Below, piece after piece: positions 1 through 8,095 of a stretch of 50,153 bases of DNA; positions within the stretch are counted from its first letter, which is position 1; every line of letters starts with the position of its first letter. This DNA is from Planctomycetota bacterium (GTDB lineage: Bacteria; Planctomycetota; UBA1135; GCA-002686595). Below the pieces are notes generated by a model. That model was not told the origin of the DNA and did no database searches. It saw nothing but the letters and a program-made list of their open reading frames with translations. The translations under genes were made by a program, and so were the position numbers. Where the stretch lies: the NCBI GenBank assembly GCA_028823345.1, contig JAPKBR010000027.1:1-50153 (forward strand). Reading direction: 5' to 3'.

Positions 1-123
1 TTGGGCTGTGGCCGTGCCTGTTGGTTTCGGGCATGGGTCAGTAGTCGCGATCCACAGCATGTGAAGGCTCTCAGAGGTCCGGGTGTTCTTGCGCTTCGTC
101 TGCGACGAACCAAGGATCGGACC

Positions 124-837
124 TCAAGTCACTGGGGAATCTATTTGGGATGGCCTTCGATCGGTGACTCGCATTCCCAGCCGTTGCGCTCGTTGCAAGA
201 GAACGCGTCGGTTTTGGAGTTTGCGTTTTGGATGCAGCAGGAAGGGGTTGACGCTTAGCCTTACGCATTCGGCTGGTGGGAGGACTCTGATGTTGAGGCC
301 TTGTTTGCGCAGGAGCGAGGCCGCGGCTTGCACCAGATCAAGGAGCTGTTTCTCTCGGCGAGGGCCAAGGGCCTGGGCGAGGTGCTTGAAGCCAAATCGT
401 TCGACACTGGATAGGGCAGTGTTGCGCACTGCGTAGATCGATACCTCTCCTGCTCGTTCAAGGAAAGCCACTTCCACGTGTCCACAGCCGAAGTGGCCGC
501 AGAGGCATAGGTAGCGGTAGAGCAGAGGTTGAAGTGGAGCGTTTTGGAGACGGGCCGAGATGATTCCGGTCAGGCCCTGCGGTCCATTGCGCCGGGCGTG
601 CACTCGTAACTCCCACTTGGTTCCGCTTGGGGCTTCAAGTGTGCTCCCATTCAGGGCGGCTGAGAAGCAGGGGCGGGGCAGGAGCAGGCAGTTGAGTCGA
701 TTGCACAGGGCACGCATGCCGCTGTATACCCCGAGTAGGTGGACCGTCAGGCTTAGGCGATAGAGCCCCAGGCGCAACAGGGCACTCTTGGATGCGATGG
801 ACCGTCGATGGAGGGGATGTCTCTGGGCCGAAATCAT
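124..837 (-). CDS. hypothetical protein, uncertain
   Basis: This open frame of 237 codons has no recognised family. The first third is arginine- and leucine-rich with a hydrophobic stretch around residues 20-50. The middle is more protein-like, with a Cys/His cluster near residues 110-120 (CLCGHFGCGH). The part from about residue 130 to 190 looks like an ordinary globular domain. No clear ribosome binding site marks the start, and an internal start is possible. It is the only long frame in the first 950 bases, and the next gene on the same strand ends 138 bases to its right. It may be a real lineage-specific gene, a remnant, or a chance frame in GC-rich DNA. Bases 1-123 and 838-975 hold nothing I can support. 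Confidence 0.35.
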   Translation of the reverse strand: MISAQRHPLHRRSIASKSALLRLGLYRLSLTVHLLGVYSGMRALCNRLNCLLLPRPCFSAALNGSTLEAPSGTKWELRVHARRNGPQGLTGIISARLQNAPLQPLLYRYLCLCGHFGCGHVEVAFLERAGEVSIYAVRNTALSSVERFGFKHLAQALGPRREKQLLDLVQAAASLLRKQGLNIRVLPPAECVRLSVNPFLLHPKRKLQNRRVLLQRAQRLGMRVTDRRPSQIDSPVT

Positions 838-975
838 GGGGTCGGGAAGCTAACTGCTGGGATCAGGTTGCTTTGGCTTTCATTTGGGTGACTCGTGCGT
901 GCAATCCTCTGCAACCCACGGGCAATGACAGGCCCGGACCAGGTGATAAGCCCCGAGGGGAACGCACCACTTGGT

Positions 976-1854
976 CTAGGACTTCTTCTTTGCAGGCTCA
1001 CGGGGATGGGCCTTGAAGAACTCCCAGATGAGCTGGGTGGTCTTTACGGATTTGGATCCGGGTTGGGGCCATCCATGGCCACCCTTTTCGAGGCTGTAGA
1101 GTTGGACCTCGGTGTTTCCCTTCTTCATGGTCCAGGTGTCTAGGTGCACGAGGCCCTTTTTTAGATCCTCGCGTTCGTGTTCGCTGCAGTCGCCGTGCTT
1201 GGCGAAGAGGGCTGCGGACTCGGTGGCGGTGGGGATGCCCCAAGAGCCTTCTTTGCCGTAGGGCACGATCTCATCGACCATGCCGTGGAAGGAGATTACG
1301 GAAACGGGAAACTTGGGCTTGGTCTTGTCGATCAGCAGGCCGGCAACTGGGCCGATGGCGGCGATCTTGTGGGAGTGGGTGGCGGCAAAAGAGTAAGCCA
1401 TGAAGGCGCCGCTGCTGTGGCCTGTCATGTAGACCTTGTTCGGATCGACTTTCAATTCCTTGAGCATCAAGTCGATCGTGTCCGACAGGAAGAGTGAATC
1501 CTTGGTGGCTGCGGCGCCCGTTCCCTGGTGCCACTGGACGGGCTTGCCGATTCCAGAGGGGAAGACCACGATGAACTTCTCCTTCTTGGCAAGTGCCTTC
1601 CAGCCGTAGTAGGCGCTTGAGGCCGCCTCGCTCGAACCGTTGCGGCCATGCAGCATGATCACCATGGGCACGAGCTTCTTTTGACGGGGGTTGTAGCCCG
1701 AAGGGATGTGCAACAGGAAATCGCGGGTCATGCCCCCAGTTTCAATCGTGCGCTTGTGGGTTCCCTTCTTTTGGGCGCTGCAGGGTTCGCTCAGAATCCC
1801 AGCCGTCAGGGGCAGCAACAGGAGGGCGAATAGGAGGGTGGTTCTTCGGAGCAT
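976..1854 (-). CDS. secreted poly(3-hydroxybutyrate) depolymerase-like esterase (LpqC/PHB family)
   Basis: This is an alpha/beta hydrolase of the PHB depolymerase/feruloyl esterase type, about 292 residues, likely acting on ester bonds outside the cytoplasm. The nucleophile elbow is visible as G-H-S-S-G, preceded by the usual VYMTG strand. The oxyanion-region motif VIMLHGRNGS lies in the N-terminal third. An Asp in a VDEIVP context and a late His in GGHGWP complete the expected triad. I chose the ATG at 1854 because it begins a clean signal peptide (MLRRTTLLFALLLLPLTAG, then cleavage before a QKKG mature end). The longer frame to 1902 adds 16 residues without secretion logic. It lies 58 bases downstream of the HExxH membrane protein, so co-transcription is possible. 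The substrate is unknown; polyester, acetylated or feruloylated polysaccharide are all open. Confidence 0.85.
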   Translation of the reverse strand: MLRRTTLLFALLLLPLTAGILSEPCSAQKKGTHKRTIETGGMTRDFLLHIPSGYNPRQKKLVPMVIMLHGRNGSSEAASSAYYGWKALAKKEKFIVVFPSGIGKPVQWHQGTGAAATKDSLFLSDTIDLMLKELKVDPNKVYMTGHSSGAFMAYSFAATHSHKIAAIGPVAGLLIDKTKPKFPVSVISFHGMVDEIVPYGKEGSWGIPTATESAALFAKHGDCSEHEREDLKKGLVHLDTWTMKKGNTEVQLYSLEKGGHGWPQPGSKSVKTTQLIWEFFKAHPREPAKKKS

Positions 1855-1912
1855 GGGGATCGGGGGTGAGAGGACTCGGCGATCATACACCAGGGAGTCC
1901 AATTCGCGGAAG

Positions 1913-2587
1913 CTACCTGATGAGGTTCGCAGCGAGGTCCCAGGTGGAACTTAGAACAGCCATCAGGTACGCGCCCCCCTCTGGCCAGCCGCCCACGACC
2001 ACCGAGAGGATCAACCCATAGCTCAAGACATTTGCTGCGGGAAGGAAAAGCAGCGCGAACAGGAAGCCGACACCCTGCAAGTCTGTCTGGTGCCGGTGGG
2101 TTTCGTTCCAGGTAGAAGTGGCGTGGTAGCAAACCGTGGCACCCAGCAGTACGTGCAGGGCGTGGGCGCCGCCGTCATCCATGAAGAACATCAAGGCCAT
2201 GACGGCCAATGAAACCGTTGGCACGAAATAGGGGGCTACCATAATCAGCCAGTTACCGCCGCCTTCGAAATGCATCGAGCCCTTGCCAGACCAGGAAGCC
2301 TTGATCCCCGTAACCTTGTGGAAGGTCAATAGGGCAAACAGGGCATGGGTGAGCTCGTGTTCCAGCGTTGACAGGTACGCCCCGGCACTGCGCTTGCGGA
2401 AAATGAAGTACCAGCCGAGGGTGTACATGATGAACCCGCTGACAAACGGCGCTGTTCGCTCGGGGAAGTCCAGCAGCGTAGCGAACACTGGGCCGAGGGC
2501 GCTCGTAGCCCCTGGCAGCATGAACAGAGTGAGCACCGCAACGGGCCATTTGAGGCCGTTGATGAGGCGGTTGATAGAGCGTTGCAT
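1913..2587 (-). CDS. integral membrane protein with HExxH motif (M50-like putative metalloprotease)
   Basis: This 224-residue protein has roughly five or six hydrophobic helices. Residues 77-81 read H-E-L-T-H, the zinc-binding HExxH signature of membrane metalloproteases, placed just before a membrane segment as in M50-type proteins. A later N-W-L-I-M-V-A-P-Y-F segment resembles the third-ligand region of M50-like families, but I cannot identify a sure third zinc ligand. Established knowledge: such proteins either cleave transmembrane substrates or are inactive relatives. Here I infer only a putative metalloprotease or a membrane protein with a metal site. The start at 2587 gives a basic N-terminus (MQRSINRL) followed by a helix. 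A long spacer separates it from the divergent gene at 3031. Confidence 0.65.
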   Translation of the reverse strand: MQRSINRLINGLKWPVAVLTLFMLPGATSALGPVFATLLDFPERTAPFVSGFIMYTLGWYFIFRKRSAGAYLSTLEHELTHALFALLTFHKVTGIKASWSGKGSMHFEGGGNWLIMVAPYFVPTVSLAVMALMFFMDDGGAHALHVLLGATVCYHATSTWNETHRHQTDLQGVGFLFALLFLPAANVLSYGLILSVVVGGWPEGGAYLMAVLSSTWDLAANLIR

Positions 2588-3030
2588 AGGGCAGTGGGTA
2601 TTCCCCTCAAGCGTGTCGATCGGGCTGGTTCTACCGGCTCAAGCGTTTATCCCCGCCCTTTGCCATTCCGAGGAACAACCACATTGCACAAGTGAAGATG
2701 CCCGCAGTGTGGATGAGTATCGGCTGCGCGGATGGCTGCGACCAGAGGTGATATTAGATTATAAGGGTTTTCCGCAGTGGGGGCCGGAGGTGGCCTGGCA
2801 GGGGGAGGGGATGATCCCGGTCCGTTCGAGCGGAACGCCGTCTTGTCCCTAGCCCTCCCCAAGAGTCCAAGTCAAAGGTGCCACCGGGCCTCTCGGTCCA
2901 GAACGTGGTTTTCGCAGGAAATCTGGATTCACTTGTCCGATCAAGGGCGCGTTCCGCAGGTGAGAGTGTCCACCAGCACTTCTTGCCGGTGGGGACATTC
3001 TTGAAGACACCAACATCACCCCCTTTGAAC
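2588..3030. other. 443-base divergent intergenic region, no gene recognised
   Basis: This spacer lies between two divergent genes and should hold promoters for both. The open frames inside it are short, mutually overlapping and proline/arginine-rich, so I do not treat them as genes. The only AT-rich patch is around 2750-2766 (ATATTAGATTATAAGG). It could contain a -10 element, but I see no convincing -35 partner. A small hairpin with a 5-bp stem (CGTTC/GAACG) sits near 2822-2836. No repeat or RNA gene is apparent. Confidence 0.4.
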
Positions 3031-3750
3031 ATGAAAATCACTCAACTTATTCCCGTTGGCGCAGCCCTCTTGGTTGCGTCTGCCTCCGTCTCCCCTGCCT
3101 TTGCCCAAGGTGAAGAGGGTGGCTACGTCTATAACGGTGGCGAAGCCCGCTTTACGGATAACGTCTACAACTTTATCAAGCACTTTAGCTATGACCAGTA
3201 CTACTGGTGCCAGGCGAGCCTGTTCACCACGAGCAACAACTCCTATGTGGACAACATGGACTTTTCCTACTACTCCGGTCACGGCAACAACTTCCTCATG
3301 GGCATGGGCCCCGGCGCGTCCACTTCAAGTGTCACCGTCGGGTCCACAACCCAGTGGGGCAACCGCGATCTGGAATTCATCGTCTTCCAATCCTGCCAGG
3401 TTGTGCCTTCGCCAATCGATCGTTCGGACTGGTACCAGCCTTGGGTCGGTGCGACAGACACCTTCCAGGGACTGCACCAGGCCATCGGGTACCGTGTGAA
3501 TAGTTACTCTGGCAATGGCATCTCGAATAACTACGGCGGACGCGTTCGTGGAAACCAACGGGTGTGGCAGGCTTGGTTCGCAGCTGTCAATGACGAACGT
3601 TCCTGGTGGTACTCCACCTTTGTTTCTTCATCCTACCCCGGCTACGCATCCGTCGTGCTCTACCCCGGCCTAGACAACGACCGCTACTACAGCTTCGGTG
3701 GCGATCCCCCCGCCGGCCATAGCTCCTTGCGCATCTACTACCAGCACTAA
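3031..3750 (+). CDS. secreted His/Cys dyad protein, caspase-like (DUF6345-type)
   Basis: The start at 3031 gives a standard signal peptide (MKITQLIPVGAALLVASASV, Ala-x-Ala before residue 27) and a 239-residue protein. The longer frame to 2878 lacks secretion features. After an aromatic-rich N-terminal part the sequence reads D-F-S-Y-Y-S-G-H-G (His84). About 38 residues later comes a hydrophobic strand ending F-Q-S-C-Q (Cys122). This order (strand-SGHG, then strand-x-S-C) is the arrangement of the catalytic dyad in clan CD cysteine peptidases. The overall look matches the uncharacterised DUF6345 type, an assignment from memory of the motif that is not certain. The C-terminal half is rich in Trp, Tyr and Gly. 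It is followed 73 bases later by a second secreted protein on the same strand that probably works with it. Protease activity is inferred, not shown. Confidence 0.75.
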   Translation: MKITQLIPVGAALLVASASVSPAFAQGEEGGYVYNGGEARFTDNVYNFIKHFSYDQYYWCQASLFTTSNNSYVDNMDFSYYSGHGNNFLMGMGPGASTSSVTVGSTTQWGNRDLEFIVFQSCQVVPSPIDRSDWYQPWVGATDTFQGLHQAIGYRVNSYSGNGISNNYGGRVRGNQRVWQAWFAAVNDERSWWYSTFVSSSYPGYASVVLYPGLDNDRYYSFGGDPPAGHSSLRIYYQH

Positions 3751-3823
3751 GCCCTTGATCTGACACACCAACATCCCAAGCAACAAACCCATAACAACGA
3801 CCCTACAACACATCAAATTCACC

Positions 3824-4840
3824 ATGAAAAACCTCATTCAAACCTGCGCCCTTCTTTCCCTGACTGCCCTCACCGGCGCACAGGACACCCAAGTGCCCAC
3901 CATCGAGTTGGCTCAAGATCCCAGCTCGAGCGACTCCAGTCTCGTCTTGCCGGCCTTCAATGGCATCGCCAAGGTCCGTGACGCCAAGGACGTAACCGTC
4001 CGCATACTGGAGCTTTCCGGTTCCCGGGAGAACACCCGTAGCCTGAGCCTGTTTCCCCTTGCCGGCAGCGACAAGCTGCGTTTTGAGGGCCGATTTGATC
4101 GCTCGATTGTGATGCAATTCACCCCGAGCACCGGTGACATCAGCTTTCAAGCTGACGCCGCTGGGATGGACGAGCTAGCCGACACTCCTGGCCTTCCCTT
4201 TGGACAGAACGCAGTGCAAACCGCACTTCAGCACCTTGCCTTGTTGGAACTGATGCCCGAAAACCCCTCCGAGTTGGTTGTGCGTCACATCGGCGGCGTG
4301 CGTCTGGCCCAGGTGGAAGACGGAGTCCCCACCCGCGAGTTCAACAAGGTCACCAGCGTTCACTTCGGTCGCCGGATCGGCGGCGTGGAAGTGTCGGGCC
4401 CCGGCTCGAAGATGATCGTGCAGCTTGGAGAGAACGGGCGCCTTGTGGGCCTGACTCGTCGCTGGAGCGAACTTGAAATGGTTGCGAGCAGCAAGCGAGA
4501 TATGGTTCCCGCTGGTGCGGTCCCCGCCCAGGTTTCCCTCGACTTGCAGAAGACCCATAACAAGGCCATGAAGATTAATGCGAGCCAGCCCCGCTTGGGT
4601 TTCTTTGATGACGGCAAGGGTCGCATCGAACCCGCGTGGTTCACTACCGCTAAGGTGAGCTACGACCCCCTGGTGCACGAGTTTGCCCAGAGCGGTGAAG
4701 CCATCGAGGCCCTATCCGTGATCTCTGCCCTGCGTAAATCCACTGCAGATTTCGTGCAGCAGGATCGCGCTCAAGAAGCACCGACGAAAGCCCCCGAAGA
4801 AGCCGGCGGCAGCGCAGATGCCCAAGGCACGGACGACTGA
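3824..4840 (+). CDS. secreted companion protein with propeptide-like domain
   Basis: This 338-residue protein begins with a signal peptide (MKNLIQTCALLSLTALTGAQ). The region around residues 165-220 (HFGRRIGGVEVSGPG, then a strand with LGENGRLVGLTRRW) resembles the FTP/PepSY-like inhibitory propeptide fold of secreted peptidases. As far as I recall, a similar segment also precedes the C-terminal domain in longer DUF6345-type proteins. The C-terminal tail after about residue 305 is low-complexity, rich in Glu, Ala, Pro and Asp. It lies 73 bases downstream of the His/Cys protein and ends 35 bases before a strong hairpin, so the two form a likely two-gene unit. I infer that the propeptide-like and catalytic-like parts, often one polypeptide elsewhere, are encoded separately here. 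The molecular role is unproven. Confidence 0.75.
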   Translation: MKNLIQTCALLSLTALTGAQDTQVPTIELAQDPSSSDSSLVLPAFNGIAKVRDAKDVTVRILELSGSRENTRSLSLFPLAGSDKLRFEGRFDRSIVMQFTPSTGDISFQADAAGMDELADTPGLPFGQNAVQTALQHLALLELMPENPSELVVRHIGGVRLAQVEDGVPTREFNKVTSVHFGRRIGGVEVSGPGSKMIVQLGENGRLVGLTRRWSELEMVASSKRDMVPAGAVPAQVSLDLQKTHNKAMKINASQPRLGFFDDGKGRIEPAWFTTAKVSYDPLVHEFAQSGEAIEALSVISALRKSTADFVQQDRAQEAPTKAPEEAGGSADAQGTDD

Positions 4841-4874
4841 TACTCTCCAGCGTCCCGGGCGGTCCTCGTCGCAC

Positions 4875-4915
4875 GACGCCCCCCAGCGGTTTACCGCTGG
4901 GGGGCGTCACCTTTA
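4875..4915 (+). terminator. strong hairpin terminator between convergent genes
   Basis: A perfect 16-bp inverted repeat, GACGCCCCCCAGCGGT at 4875-4890 and its complement at 4893-4908, encloses a 2-base loop (effectively 4 after fraying). It is followed by CCTTTATT on the plus strand. It sits between the secreted companion gene (stop at 4840) and the stop codon of the convergent membrane-protein gene at 4913-4915. It probably ends the plus-strand transcript. The T-run is short, and none follows on the minus side. Confidence 0.75.
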
Positions 4916-5503
4916 TTGGCTGTCCCTGCTGCGGGCAAAGATAGCAAGGGCGAAAATGGCCCCCAGGGTGTCGCACAGAATGTCCTGTTGGGCGTCCCAC
5001 ACATCTCCCTGCGATCCCAGCACGGCCGCCCCGGCTGAGGGATCTGCAAGTAAGGCGTACTGCCACTCGAACAATTCATAGGCTGCGGCGAGGCTGATCA
5101 TGGAGAACAGGGGGAACAGGTACAGCAGCCAGGAGCTGTTGACCAGGTTTCGCCTGCGTAGGATCTCGGCAATCGGAAAGGCATAGAAGCCAACGGTGAA
5201 GTGCGCCACCCGGTCGTAGTGGTTGCGCTCAAAGCCGAAGGTTTCGGTGACCCAATCAAAAGGCACGAGTTCAAAGGTGTAGTGCCCGCCGATCGTGTGC
5301 AGCGCCACCAAGAAAAACATCAGGCCGTAACTGAGAGGGCTGAAGTTGTGATGGCGGCCGATGAGCGCGATGGCTCCCACGAGCAGAACAATGGGTAGGT
5401 TTTCGACGAACCAGACCGTGCGCTCATGGGGCCCGATCGCGCAAATCGCGAAGAGAATTAGGTAGGTACCAAAGAATAGAGTCTGGGGGCGGGTGGCTTT
5501 CAT
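4913..5503 (-). CDS. DUF2238/YjdF-like inner membrane protein
   Basis: This 196-residue membrane protein has about five helices. The segment H-T-I-G-G-H-Y-T-F-E with downstream R-N-H-Y-D-R-V-A-H-F is the conserved core of the DUF2238/YjdF family, which has no established function. A late D-x-Q-x-D-x-x-x-D motif (WDAQQDILCDTLG) is also typical of the family. I chose the ATG at 5503 because it opens with MKATRPQ followed directly by the first helix. The frame to 5596 adds a polar extension that would overlap the divergent promoter. The stop overlaps the right arm region of the terminator hairpin. The divergent neighbour starts at 5642. Confidence 0.85.
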   Translation of the reverse strand: MKATRPQTLFFGTYLILFAICAIGPHERTVWFVENLPIVLLVGAIALIGRHHNFSPLSYGLMFFLVALHTIGGHYTFELVPFDWVTETFGFERNHYDRVAHFTVGFYAFPIAEILRRRNLVNSSWLLYLFPLFSMISLAAAYELFEWQYALLADPSAGAAVLGSQGDVWDAQQDILCDTLGAIFALAIFARSRDSQ

Positions 5504-5641
5504 GGTGGATGTGGAGTTTGATTCCTGCCCCAGTGGTCTGCAAGGGCCTATTTGGGTCGAGTTGAGATGCGAAGGGGCGAGTTCCCCTAGAATCAACTCT
5601 GCCCCTCTACAATGGGGCTAGACCTTCTGCCCAATCTAATG

Positions 5642-8044
5642 ATGAAAACCACCTCCACAGCACTTTTTCTCGGACTTTGCGCATTCTCTATGACCCTTTC
5701 CATCGGCTTGGCCCAGGGGTCAGATGACTGCTCCAGTGCTCAACCGATTGCTGGTGAGGGCACTTGGCCTGCGGACACCACCGGGGCCACGACAGACGGA
5801 GCCACCGACGCCTGCGGACAAAGCAACGGTATCCACAACGATGTATGGTTTCTGTGGACTGCAAACACCACTGGCGATCATGTGATCAGCACCTGCTTGG
5901 CCGCGGACTTTGACACGACCCTCGCGGTTTATTCCAGTACAGGATGCCCGACCCCCAGTCTCATCATCTGCAACGATGACAGTTGTGCTCTCAAGTCGCA
6001 GGTCGTCTTGCCCGCCGTGGCGGGGACTGACTACCTGCTGCGTCTTGGGGGCTGGTCTCCAGCGAATATAGGTACCGCGACCTTAGAAATCACCGGGGGC
6101 ACTGTCTTGCCCAACGATGATTGCACTGGTGCTATTGCCCTCAGCGGTTATGGGGCGTTCAACACCGATACTACAGGTGCCTTGACGGAAGGGCCCGCAA
6201 ATGCATGCGGAGAAAACGGTCAGATTCACCAGGACCTGTGGTTTGCGTGGACCGCACCCCTTACCGAGGACGCCGAGTTGAGCACATGCTCAGCCAGTTG
6301 GGACACGACCGTGGCAGTCTATGATGGGTTGACCTGTCCGGTGGGCGCGCCGCTTGCTTGCAACGATGACAGCTGCGGGGTTCAGACCAGGGTGACCTTT
6401 CCTGCGGTTGCGGGGAACGTATACCTCCTTCGTATTGGTGGCTGGAACCCTGTTTCGAGTGGACAATTGGATTTCGACCTCGGTACCAGCACCAGCGTCG
6501 GTTGCTCTAGCCCGCCCATCGGGCCGGATGTCATCATTGGGGATTTGCCAGCAGTCCATAACTATGGGGGGCTATCCGGCGTGGGGGCTTATTCTCTCGC
6601 CACGACAGCCTGCAACGTGGGGGATTCCACCATGAACTGGAACGGTTCCAATGCCTTGCATCCGGTGATTGGATCGAATCTCTATCGGGTGGAAAATGGC
6701 CGCATTGAGCAACTGGGTTTGTCGTGGCTCAAGCACGGTTTTGCTTCTGCTATCGGAACCTACTGCTGCACTTGCATCAATCCTGGGTCGAGTCAAATCA
6801 TGGGTATCGGCTGTTCGGATCCCTACGGGGCCACCACCAACGGTTCCCAACCGAGCCTCGGGCCCCGTTCAGAAATCGATCCGTGGACCGGCGTGTTCCC
6901 TTATCCGTTCACCAGTCAAGGCCAAAGTGGCGACATCTTGTTCAAACGTTTGCAGGTGGCCAATTCAGAATTGGATCCGAGTGCCCATGGGGGCGCGACC
7001 TACTTGTTGGAGGGCCAGTATGTGACCCCCGATGATTCAATCGCGGGCCATCAGGACAACAATGTTTCATGGGCCCCGGCCAATGTCGGCGGCTTTGCGA
7101 ATGGTTCCTTTGAGTTGTCCGTGGGGGGCCCGACCCGCCAAATGCAGCCGGCACTCTTTGCATGGCGGGATATGGATCCTCTGGTGCGCATCGAATCCGC
7201 CGCAGCAGCCGGGGACGGTATGTTCCATGTGGCCTCACGGGCGTACGACAATGGGGACGGCACCTGGCGTTATGAATACGCGGTCTACAACCAGATTTCT
7301 GCACGCGCTGCGGGTTCCTTTGCGGTTCCCGTTCAACCGGGAGCAACTGTGACCCTGGCGGGTTTCAAGGATGTGGATCACCATTCCGGCGAGGTTTGGG
7401 ACGGAACGGACTGGCCCCACGCGAGTTCTCCGGACCGAGTTTCGTGGAAGACTCAGGACTACAGCCTTGCGCCCCTTGCAAACGCTCTCCGTTGGGGGAC
7501 CTTGTACAACTTCACCTTGACTGCGAATGTGGCTCCGGTGGATGGAATGGTCGAGCTGGGCTTGTTTGTGCCTGGCGTCGAGGACGCGCTCTTCATCGAT
7601 GCGGTGGTCCCGGGCCAATCGGCGTTGGGTGCGCGGACTTGTTCGCCGGCAGCCCCGAATTCCGTGGGCCAGAGGGCCATGACTTTTGCCGTGGGCAGCG
7701 AAGTGGTCAGCGACAACGACTTGACCCTGATGACCTTTGACATGGCGCCGAACCAATTTGGCTACTACCTGACCTCTCAGTCGAGAGCATTCATCCCCAA
7801 TCCGGGAGGGAGCTCGGGCAACCTGTGTCTTGGTAATCCCATCGCTCGGTTTGTGGGCCAGGTCCAGAATTCAGGTGTCAGTGGTTCCTTTAGCGTGGCG
7901 ATTGACCTTACAGCGATCCCTTCGACACCCGTCCATTCGGTTGCTGCTGGCGAGACCTGGCACTTCCAAGTTTGGTATCGCGATTCAGTTCTTGGCATGC
8001 CTACATCGAACTTTAGCGACGGGATTCAGATTACTTTTAGGTGA
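5642..8044 (+). CDS. large secreted protein with two tandem N-terminal repeats
   Basis: From the ATG at 5642 this is an 800-residue protein with a signal peptide (MKTTSTALFLGLCAFSMTLS, cleaved near AQG). Two homologous domains follow, about residues 28-145 and 159-275. Each has the pattern D-D-C...T...D-x-W-F-x-W-T...T-C...D-T-T-x-A-V-Y...C-N-D-D-S-C...L-L-R-x-G-G-W, an immunoglobulin-like or PPC-like secreted module with conserved cysteines. The remaining 500 residues form an unidentified beta-rich domain that includes a C-C-T-C-I-N-P-G cluster. I found no catalytic motif. Two other in-frame ATGs (5612, 5639) lie upstream, and 5642 fits the signal peptide best. Related proteins are common in Planctomycetota and are thought to be surface or matrix proteins; this is inference. 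Confidence 0.8.
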   Translation: MKTTSTALFLGLCAFSMTLSIGLAQGSDDCSSAQPIAGEGTWPADTTGATTDGATDACGQSNGIHNDVWFLWTANTTGDHVISTCLAADFDTTLAVYSSTGCPTPSLIICNDDSCALKSQVVLPAVAGTDYLLRLGGWSPANIGTATLEITGGTVLPNDDCTGAIALSGYGAFNTDTTGALTEGPANACGENGQIHQDLWFAWTAPLTEDAELSTCSASWDTTVAVYDGLTCPVGAPLACNDDSCGVQTRVTFPAVAGNVYLLRIGGWNPVSSGQLDFDLGTSTSVGCSSPPIGPDVIIGDLPAVHNYGGLSGVGAYSLATTACNVGDSTMNWNGSNALHPVIGSNLYRVENGRIEQLGLSWLKHGFASAIGTYCCTCINPGSSQIMGIGCSDPYGATTNGSQPSLGPRSEIDPWTGVFPYPFTSQGQSGDILFKRLQVANSELDPSAHGGATYLLEGQYVTPDDSIAGHQDNNVSWAPANVGGFANGSFELSVGGPTRQMQPALFAWRDMDPLVRIESAAAAGDGMFHVASRAYDNGDGTWRYEYAVYNQISARAAGSFAVPVQPGATVTLAGFKDVDHHSGEVWDGTDWPHASSPDRVSWKTQDYSLAPLANALRWGTLYNFTLTANVAPVDGMVELGLFVPGVEDALFIDAVVPGQSALGARTCSPAAPNSVGQRAMTFAVGSEVVSDNDLTLMTFDMAPNQFGYYLTSQSRAFIPNPGGSSGNLCLGNPIARFVGQVQNSGVSGSFSVAIDLTAIPSTPVHSVAAGETWHFQVWYRDSVLGMPTSNFSDGIQITFR

Positions 8045-8051
8045 GTTCACG

Positions 8052-8071
8052 CGGGGAAGGGGTCCCCGTTT
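8052..8071 (+). terminator. weak hairpin between co-directional genes
   Basis: CGGGGA (8052-8057) and TCCCCG (8063-8068) form a 6-bp GC-rich stem with a 5-base loop, followed by TTT. It begins 8 bases after the stop of the large secreted protein and ends 25 bases before the GTG start of the ATP-grasp gene. The short T-run makes termination uncertain. Confidence 0.35.
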
Positions 8072-8095
8072 GCTTCAAGTGCTATCATTCACCGC

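Noticed and set aside
2647..3041. Short frames in the 2588-3030 spacer on both strands
   Set aside because: They overlap each other, are Pro/Arg/Gly-rich, and lack ribosome sites or recognisable domains.
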